Shown in pieces: positions 58,481 through 64,000 of a DNA stretch of 64,000 nucleotides (position 1 is the first letter of the stretch; every line of letters begins with the position of its first letter). Under the pieces are notes generated by a model. It saw nothing but the letters and a program-made list of their open reading frames with translations. It had not been told where the DNA came from and searched no databases. The stretch comes from an uncultured Paracoccaceae bacterium (GTDB lineage Bacteria > Pseudomonadota > Alphaproteobacteria > Rhodobacterales > Rhodobacteraceae), in NCBI GenBank assembly GCA_947497065.1, contig CANMEQ010000002.1, positions 434,001 to 498,000 on the forward strand. The letters run 5' to 3'. A program made the translations under genes and the position numbers.

Positions 58481-59036
58481 CACCGTGCGTCGTATTCCTC
58501 TTATCTGGCTCACCCGAAACCTAAAGCTCCTCCTGCTGGCGTGTCTGCCCTCCGCCGTCACCGCCGAACCGCAACCCGCCGTGCAAGCCTTGATGCACCA
58601 TACGGCAGATACCGCGCCCTGTCTGGCCCGCGCTGCAACACCGGACGAGGCCCGCGCCTGCATCGGTCTTGCCGCGGGCCGCTGCATGGACGCCGATCCA
58701 GTCCAAAACCAAACCACCACAGGCATGATGTTTTGCGCCATGGCCGAAGCCGAAGCTTGGGACGTTTTGTTAAACACCCACTACCAAACCGCGCTGACAA
58801 CACTGCGCACAGCAGACACCCATGACGCCGACGTCTTCCCGGAATTCGCCAATCGGGTCACCGCCCTGCGCGACGCGCAACGGGCCTGGATCACGCTGCG
58901 CGATGCAGATTGCACCCTCGAATACGCGATGTGGGGCGCAGGCACGATGCGCCAGATTGCAGGCGCGGATTGCAAACTCCAAAAAACCGCCGAACGCGCG
59001 ATCTACCTGCGCTTCCTTGCCGCACATCTGAATTAA
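58458..59036 (+). CDS. Lysozyme-inhibitor LprI-like / DUF1311 protein
   Basis: N-terminal hydrophobic segment; 'LRDAQRAWITLRDADCTLEYAMWGAGTMRQIAGADCKLQKTAERAIYL'. Confidence 0.8.
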   Translation: MLPTGSTNTVRRIPLIWLTRNLKLLLLACLPSAVTAEPQPAVQALMHHTADTAPCLARAATPDEARACIGLAAGRCMDADPVQNQTTTGMMFCAMAEAEAWDVLLNTHYQTALTTLRTADTHDADVFPEFANRVTALRDAQRAWITLRDADCTLEYAMWGAGTMRQIAGADCKLQKTAERAIYLRFLAAHLN

Positions 59037-59127
59037 CCGCGCATCCCCCGCAGGCACCCCGTCATCTCACCCTCGACGCGACAGGCCCAATGCCCTAGGT
59101 CCTCCCCAAACACCGACGGAGCCTGAC

Positions 59128-59613
59128 ATGCCGAAACGCACCGAACGTCCCGAATTCTACTCGGGCATTCCATGGGTCTACGTGACACCGCACCAAGCCC
59201 GCGCCCTGCCGCAGGGCAAACTCAACGCCATCCTCTACCTGATCTGCGTGTATTTCATTGGGATCGCCATTCTGAAATTTGGCCTCGTTCTATCCGTCGG
59301 GGCAGGGCTGGGCGTGGCCCTGTTGAACAGCATCTGGCCGTTTCTCACCGGTCTTGGCCTACTGTTTCGGGTGCCGTGGTCCATCATCATGGCCGTCGTG
59401 TCCGCCGGTTTGACCGTCTGGACATTGGTGCGTGGCACCCAAGCGGGCCTGCCGTCGGACACCAATTTGATTCCGTTGTTCGAAACCATGATCAACGTCG
59501 GTATCCTGTTCTATTTGATCGACGCAGACCGCCCAAATTTCATCTACCGCCACCGCTACCGCAAATATTCCGTGGAAGACCCCCAAGACGAGGCGGAAAA
59601 CCCGCAATCGTGA
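59128..59613 (+). CDS. Hypothetical membrane protein
   Basis: 161 aa with several hydrophobic segments, RBS-like GGAG upstream. Confidence 0.65.
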   Translation: MPKRTERPEFYSGIPWVYVTPHQARALPQGKLNAILYLICVYFIGIAILKFGLVLSVGAGLGVALLNSIWPFLTGLGLLFRVPWSIIMAVVSAGLTVWTLVRGTQAGLPSDTNLIPLFETMINVGILFYLIDADRPNFIYRHRYRKYSVEDPQDEAENPQS

Positions 59614-59713
59614 TGCGCAATCTGGCGCCCGCACCGTTGACGCTCCCCACCGCTGGGGGTAAACGAAATCCAAGATCCGCGCGTTGGCGCATTGAAACGA
59701 CAGGAGCATCGAC

Positions 59714-60079
59714 ATGGAAGACTTTCTGCGGGAATACCTACCCATCGTTATTTTCCTTGGCCTTGCGATTGTTCTGGGCGCCGTTTTGATCCTTGCCGCT
59801 GTCGTGCTGGCCGTGCGCAACCCGGATCCTGAAAAAGTGTCAGCCTACGAATGTGGGTTCAACGCCTTTGATGATGCGCGCATGAAATTCGACGTCCGGT
59901 TCTACCTCGTGTCGATTTTGTTCATCATCTTCGACCTAGAAATCGCGTTCTTATTCCCATGGGCTGTCGCATTCGGCGACATTTCTATGGTCGGTTTCTG
60001 GTCCATGATGGTGTTCTTGGCCGTCCTCACCGTGGGCTTCGCCTACGAATGGAAAAAGGGCGCGCTTGAGTGGGAATAA
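59714..60079 (+). CDS. nuoA: NADH-quinone oxidoreductase subunit A
   Basis: '[43 protein letters not shown]'. Confidence 0.97.
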   Translation: MEDFLREYLPIVIFLGLAIVLGAVLILAAVVLAVRNPDPEKVSAYECGFNAFDDARMKFDVRFYLVSILFIIFDLEIAFLFPWAVAFGDISMVGFWSMMVFLAVLTVGFAYEWKKGALEWE

Positions 60080-60390
60080 CCCACCAAAAGCGCCCAACAC
60101 CCAAACCGATACACGCACCGCGCCTCGGCGTCATCGCGGGTCCCCTCCATTCTTTTGGTATGAATGCCTCTAGATCGTGGCAAGTCGCAGGGCATGAAGC
60201 CATTGGCGTGGTTCGCTCTCAATCGACGCCGGTTCTCAGCATCCCAAAGCGCAGCCACCGGACAGTTCCCAACCTTTCGCGTTCCCGTTCTTTTTGCATA
60301 GGGTGCAGCCCGCTATGGGCGTTCGCGCGGCACCGCCTCAAATCCAGCATCCCACCGCCGAGCGATCGCAACTCCGCGCACACTGTCGGA

Positions 60391-61809
60391 TCAGGCCGAG
60401 GCCTTGACTGACGGCGTCATCGCCTTGCCAGTCTCAACAGAATTCGTCGGCGTATCGCCCCGTTGTGCATCGTTCAAAAACGCTTTGGCCGTTTTCGCAT
60501 CATACATCGCGTGGTCCGCCGCCATCATCAACGACCGCATGTCTTGTCCGTCTTTTGAAACGGCGTGCCCCATCGACGCTTGGACGAGGGCGGTCACACC
60601 CTCCACCAGCTCAACTGGTTTGCGACCGGCTTCCGCGATGCGGCCTGTCAACAGCGCAACGATCGCTTTGGGGTTATCATCAATCACAATAATGATAAAT
60701 TCATCCCCCCCCAGCCGCGCGACAATATCATTGCGCCGCACAATGCTTTGCAATCGATACGACATCGCTTGCAGCGCAATATCTCCGATCGCATGGCCAT
60801 AGGTGTCGTTGATGCCCTTAAACCCATCCATGTCCAGAACCACCACAGCCAATCGGTTCAGCTCCAATGCATCGGCCACAGCTTGACTGTCCAAAGCGTC
60901 TTCAAATCCGGACCGGTTCAAAAGCCCGGTCAGACTGTCATTGCGGGCCTCGTGGCTTTTGCGGGTATAGGCACGGGCCAAACGCATCGTGATGCGGCCA
61001 ACTACAATATGCCCCAACCCCGTCAGAAGACAGACAACCGCCAAAGCGCCAAACGACCGTATCATCAAAACCTGTCCGACTTCCGGGTCAGACCATGCAA
61101 TCGTCGCGCTGTCCGACCCATTGATCAAGGGCACATGAACAGACGAGGGCAGGCTCGAACCCTTAAAGGACACCGTTAAATCAGGCAAAAACAAATGATT
61201 GGCGAGGTGCTCCAAGACATAGTCGTCGAAGATCACAACATTCATCAACACCGGAACTTCGCCAAATTGCGCCGCATTGGTGTTCACGGGGGTAAACCGC
61301 GCCGCGGCAACTGCGGCCAGCTCTCCATCAAGGGGGACAAATGCTGTGAAGACCTCGTGCGGCGTCAGTGGCGCTGCGCGGACACGGTCCAACAAAGCCT
61401 GCGTAACCTCTGACCGTTCCAACCCCAAATCTGATTGAATTCCACCTGCCTCAAACGCGTAAAGCAGCTGATCGTCCGCACCAAAAATATAGCTTAAATC
61501 AAAGTGCTCTGCCTGGGTCGTGGTCGTCCCGATATTCTGTGCAACGGCGTCAGAATCACCGGTTACGACCCACCGCAACCCAAAGCCGTTGTGCGTGTCC
61601 TTGCCGGTAAGCAGGCTGAGATCGTTCACTTCATCATCAATCGCATTCGCGACCATTTTTTGGTAAAATTCCAATGCAATTTGATCAACCGTGCGCGCCA
61701 TCCAAATCGTCAGAACCAACATCGCGACAACGACGCTGATTCCTGTAAGGCTGAGCAAGCGCACAATGCGCCGAGGCACATCAATTTCTGTTTTTGTGTA
61801 GTGTTTCAA
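60391..61809 (-). CDS. Membrane-anchored diguanylate cyclase (CHASE4-like sensor plus GGDEF)
   Basis: TM - extracytoplasmic region - TM - GGDEF; 'RRNDIVARLGGDEFIIIV' keeps the RxxD I-site. Confidence 0.88.
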   Translation of the reverse strand: MKHYTKTEIDVPRRIVRLLSLTGISVVVAMLVLTIWMARTVDQIALEFYQKMVANAIDDEVNDLSLLTGKDTHNGFGLRWVVTGDSDAVAQNIGTTTTQAEHFDLSYIFGADDQLLYAFEAGGIQSDLGLERSEVTQALLDRVRAAPLTPHEVFTAFVPLDGELAAVAAARFTPVNTNAAQFGEVPVLMNVVIFDDYVLEHLANHLFLPDLTVSFKGSSLPSSVHVPLINGSDSATIAWSDPEVGQVLMIRSFGALAVVCLLTGLGHIVVGRITMRLARAYTRKSHEARNDSLTGLLNRSGFEDALDSQAVADALELNRLAVVVLDMDGFKGINDTYGHAIGDIALQAMSYRLQSIVRRNDIVARLGGDEFIIIVIDDNPKAIVALLTGRIAEAGRKPVELVEGVTALVQASMGHAVSKDGQDMRSLMMAADHAMYDAKTAKAFLNDAQRGDTPTNSVETGKAMTPSVKASA

Positions 61810-62002
61810 CGTAGGCGACCCAATCTGAACATGGCCCAGCGATACACCTGAACTGCTTCCAAACGATTAACCGCGCAAATTTCTGTCTTTCCGCGACAAT
61901 CGGACCCCCGCGAAACCTTGACCTTATGGTGCCATCGGCATACCCATCCTCCAGCTAGATGAACGTGCGCCGACGGGCGTCACAAACACGGAGTAGCCAA
62001 AC

Positions 62003-62536
62003 ATGGGCATTGCGACTGGGGCAAACACGGCCGGAGCCGACATGGACTTCGCCACACAAGAGTTGAACCGCGAATTGACCGACAAGGGCTTCCTCGTCAC
62101 GTCCTCCGCCGATCTGATCAACTGGGCCCGCACAGGCTCGCTGCACTGGATGACCTTCGGTCTCGCCTGCTGCGCCGTTGAAATGATGCACACCTCCATG
62201 CCGCGCTACGACGCTGAGCGTTTCGGGATCGCACCGCGCGCCTCCCCACGCCAGTCCGACGTGATGATCGTGGCCGGCACGCTGACCAACAAAATGGCAC
62301 CCGCCCTGCGCAAGGTCTATGACCAAATGCCAGAGCCGCGCTACGTGATCTCCATGGGGTCCTGCGCCAATGGTGGCGGCTACTACCACTACAGCTATTC
62401 CGTTGTGCGCGGCTGCGACCGTATCGTACCCGTCGACATCTACGTCCCCGGGTGCCCCCCAACAGCCGAAGCGCTGCTCTACGGCATCCTGCAGCTGCAA
62501 CGTAAAATGCGCCGAACCGGCACGATTGTGAGGTAA
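62003..62536 (+). CDS. nuoB: NADH-quinone oxidoreductase subunit B
   Basis: '[35 protein letters not shown]', '[45 protein letters not shown]'. Confidence 0.98.
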   Translation: MGIATGANTAGADMDFATQELNRELTDKGFLVTSSADLINWARTGSLHWMTFGLACCAVEMMHTSMPRYDAERFGIAPRASPRQSDVMIVAGTLTNKMAPALRKVYDQMPEPRYVISMGSCANGGGYYHYSYSVVRGCDRIVPVDIYVPGCPPTAEALLYGILQLQRKMRRTGTIVR

Positions 62537-62541
62537 GCGAT

Positions 62542-63153
62542 ATGTCCAACGAACTGACCCAACTGGGCGAACACATCGAACACAAACGCCCCGACTGCGT
62601 GCTGTCCTTCGACGTCACCGGCGGTGAACTGACCGTGGATGTGGCCCCCGCAAACCTCAACGGGTTCGTGGAATTCCTGCGCAACGATAGCGCGTGCAAA
62701 TTCTCAACCCTCGTGGACATCACCGCCGTCGATTACCCGGGCCGCGCCCAGCGGTTCGACGTGATCTACCACTTCCTGTCCATGTACCAAAACCACCGCA
62801 TCCGTTTGCGCGTCAAAACCCGCGAAGACGAAATGGTCCAATCCATCATGGATGTGCACCCATCCGCCAACTGGTTCGAACGCGAAGTGTTCGACATGTT
62901 CGGCATTATCTTCAAAGGTCACCCAGACCTGCGCCGCATCCTCACCGACTACGGCTTCCGCGGCTACCCGCTGCGCAAAGACTTCCCAACAACAGGCTAC
63001 ACCGAGGTCCGCTACGACGAAGTGCAAAAACGCGTCGTCTACGAACCCGTATCCCTGACCCAAGAATACCGCCAGTTCGACTTTATGTCCCCATGGGAAG
63101 GGGCCGAATACATCCTTCCGGGCGATGACAAAGCGAAAGAGGAGGCGAAATGA
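62542..63153 (+). CDS. nuoC: NADH-quinone oxidoreductase subunit C
   Basis: '[44 protein letters not shown]'. Confidence 0.97.
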   Translation: MSNELTQLGEHIEHKRPDCVLSFDVTGGELTVDVAPANLNGFVEFLRNDSACKFSTLVDITAVDYPGRAQRFDVIYHFLSMYQNHRIRLRVKTREDEMVQSIMDVHPSANWFEREVFDMFGIIFKGHPDLRRILTDYGFRGYPLRKDFPTTGYTEVRYDEVQKRVVYEPVSLTQEYRQFDFMSPWEGAEYILPGDDKAKEEAK

Positions 63154-64000
63154 TGGACGGCACCAACAATTTCGACGACGCCCTCACAGGCGAACAGAAA
63201 ATCCGCAACTTCAACATTAACTTCGGCCCGCAGCACCCTGCGGCGCACGGGGTTTTGCGTCTGGTCCTCGAACTGGACGGCGAGATTGTAGAACGTTGCG
63301 ATCCGCACATCGGCCTGCTGCACCGTGGCACCGAAAAGCTGATGGAAAGCCGCACCTACCTGCAAAACCTGCCGTACTTCGACCGCCTCGATTACGTGGC
63401 GCCGATGAACCAGGAACACGCATGGTGCTTGGCGATCGAAAAGCTGACAGGCACCGTTGTGCCCCGTCGTGCCTCGCTCATTCGCGTGCTCTATTCCGAA
63501 ATCGGCCGCGTGCTGAACCACCTGATGAACGTCTGTACACAGGCGATGGACGTGGGCGCGCTGACACCGATCTCTTGGGGCTTTGAAGAGCGTGAAAAAC
63601 TCATGGTCTTTTACGAACGTGCCTGCGGTGCCCGCCTGCACGCGGCCTACTTCCGTCCCGGCGGTGTTCATCAAGATCTGCCAGACCAGCTCATCGAAGA
63701 CATCGACACATGGGCCGTTGAATTCCCAAAAGTCATCGATGACCTCGACGGCCTGCTGACCGAAAACCGTATCTTCAAACAGCGCAACGTAGATATCGGC
63801 ATCGTGTCTGAAAAAGACATTCAGGATTGGGCGTTCTCTGGCGTCATGGTCCGCGGCTCCGGCTTCGCATGGGATCTGCGCCGCGCGCAGCCCTACGAAT
63901 GCTACGATGAATTCGACTTCCAAGTGCCCGTGGGCAAAAACGGCGACTGCTACGACCGTTACCTGTGCCGCATGGAAGAAATGCGTCAGTCCACCTCCAT
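63150..64000 (+). CDS. nuoD: NADH-quinone oxidoreductase subunit D, truncated by window end
   Basis: [45 protein letters not shown]...; ATGA overlap with nuoC; open to window edge so absent from ORF track. Confidence 0.96.
   Translation, partial: MMDGTNNFDDALTGEQKIRNFNINFGPQHPAAHGVLRLVLELDGEIVERCDPHIGLLHRGTEKLMESRTYLQNLPYFDRLDYVAPMNQEHAWCLAIEKLTGTVVPRRASLIRVLYSEIGRVLNHLMNVCTQAMDVGALTPISWGFEEREKLMVFYERACGARLHAAYFRPGGVHQDLPDQLIEDIDTWAVEFPKVIDDLDGLLTENRIFKQRNVDIGIVSEKDIQDWAFSGVMVRGSGFAWDLRRAQPYECYDEFDFQVPVGKNGDCYDRYLCRMEEMRQSTS

Noticed and set aside
60043-60258. 71-aa minus-strand ORF after nuoA as a transposase remnant
   Set aside because: No recognisable transposase motif, terminal repeats or target duplication; cannot be supported by eye.
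1-64000. tRNA/rRNA genes, IS elements, prophage or defence systems
   Set aside because: None recognised on reading the intergenic regions and ORFs; a tRNAscan/HMM search would be needed to exclude them formally.

Overview
64-kb chromosomal window that looks like an alphaproteobacterium of the Rhodobacteraceae/roseobacter type (judged from gene content and protein style; no database search was possible). From left to right: the 3' end of an error-prone DnaE2 polymerase; an imelysin / di-heme oxidoreductase / imelysin / DUF1513 operon; a large divergent uronate (probably oligo-alginate) catabolism locus with GntR, MATE, KduI and KduD on one side and an AlgSM1M2Q-like ABC importer, PL15-like lyase, KdgF, reductases, a shortened second KdgF-like cupin, KdgK and UxuA on the other; an HpsN/HisD-family dehydrogenase; a general-stress-response locus (NepR-EcfG-HisKA_2 kinase, PhyR, a degenerate receiver); a Crp/Fnr regulator, a FocA/YfdC-like channel and MscS; a short class II ribonucleotide reductase coupled to a DUF1653-like gene; a GST and a GGDEF/EAL protein; a LacI-regulated smo-type polyol operon; a CheB-CheR-PAS fusion; adenine deaminase; an MBL/YeeE-YedE sulfur module; GlmS/GlmU; and a nuo operon whose nuoA is split from nuoBCD by an antisense diguanylate cyclase. 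The most interesting sequence-level signals are: (a) overlapping divergent EcfG-type promoters between nepR and phyR, plus two further matches in front of an untracked 42-aa membrane peptide and mscS; (b) tandem 15-bp GntR-type operators and a 13-bp palindrome at the uronate divergent promoter; (c) a miniature KdgF paralogue; (d) the interrupted nuo operon; (e) a DUF1513 reading frame that runs on into the antisense of kduD. No tRNA, rRNA, CRISPR array or recognisable IS element was seen. No whole new system can be claimed from sequence alone.
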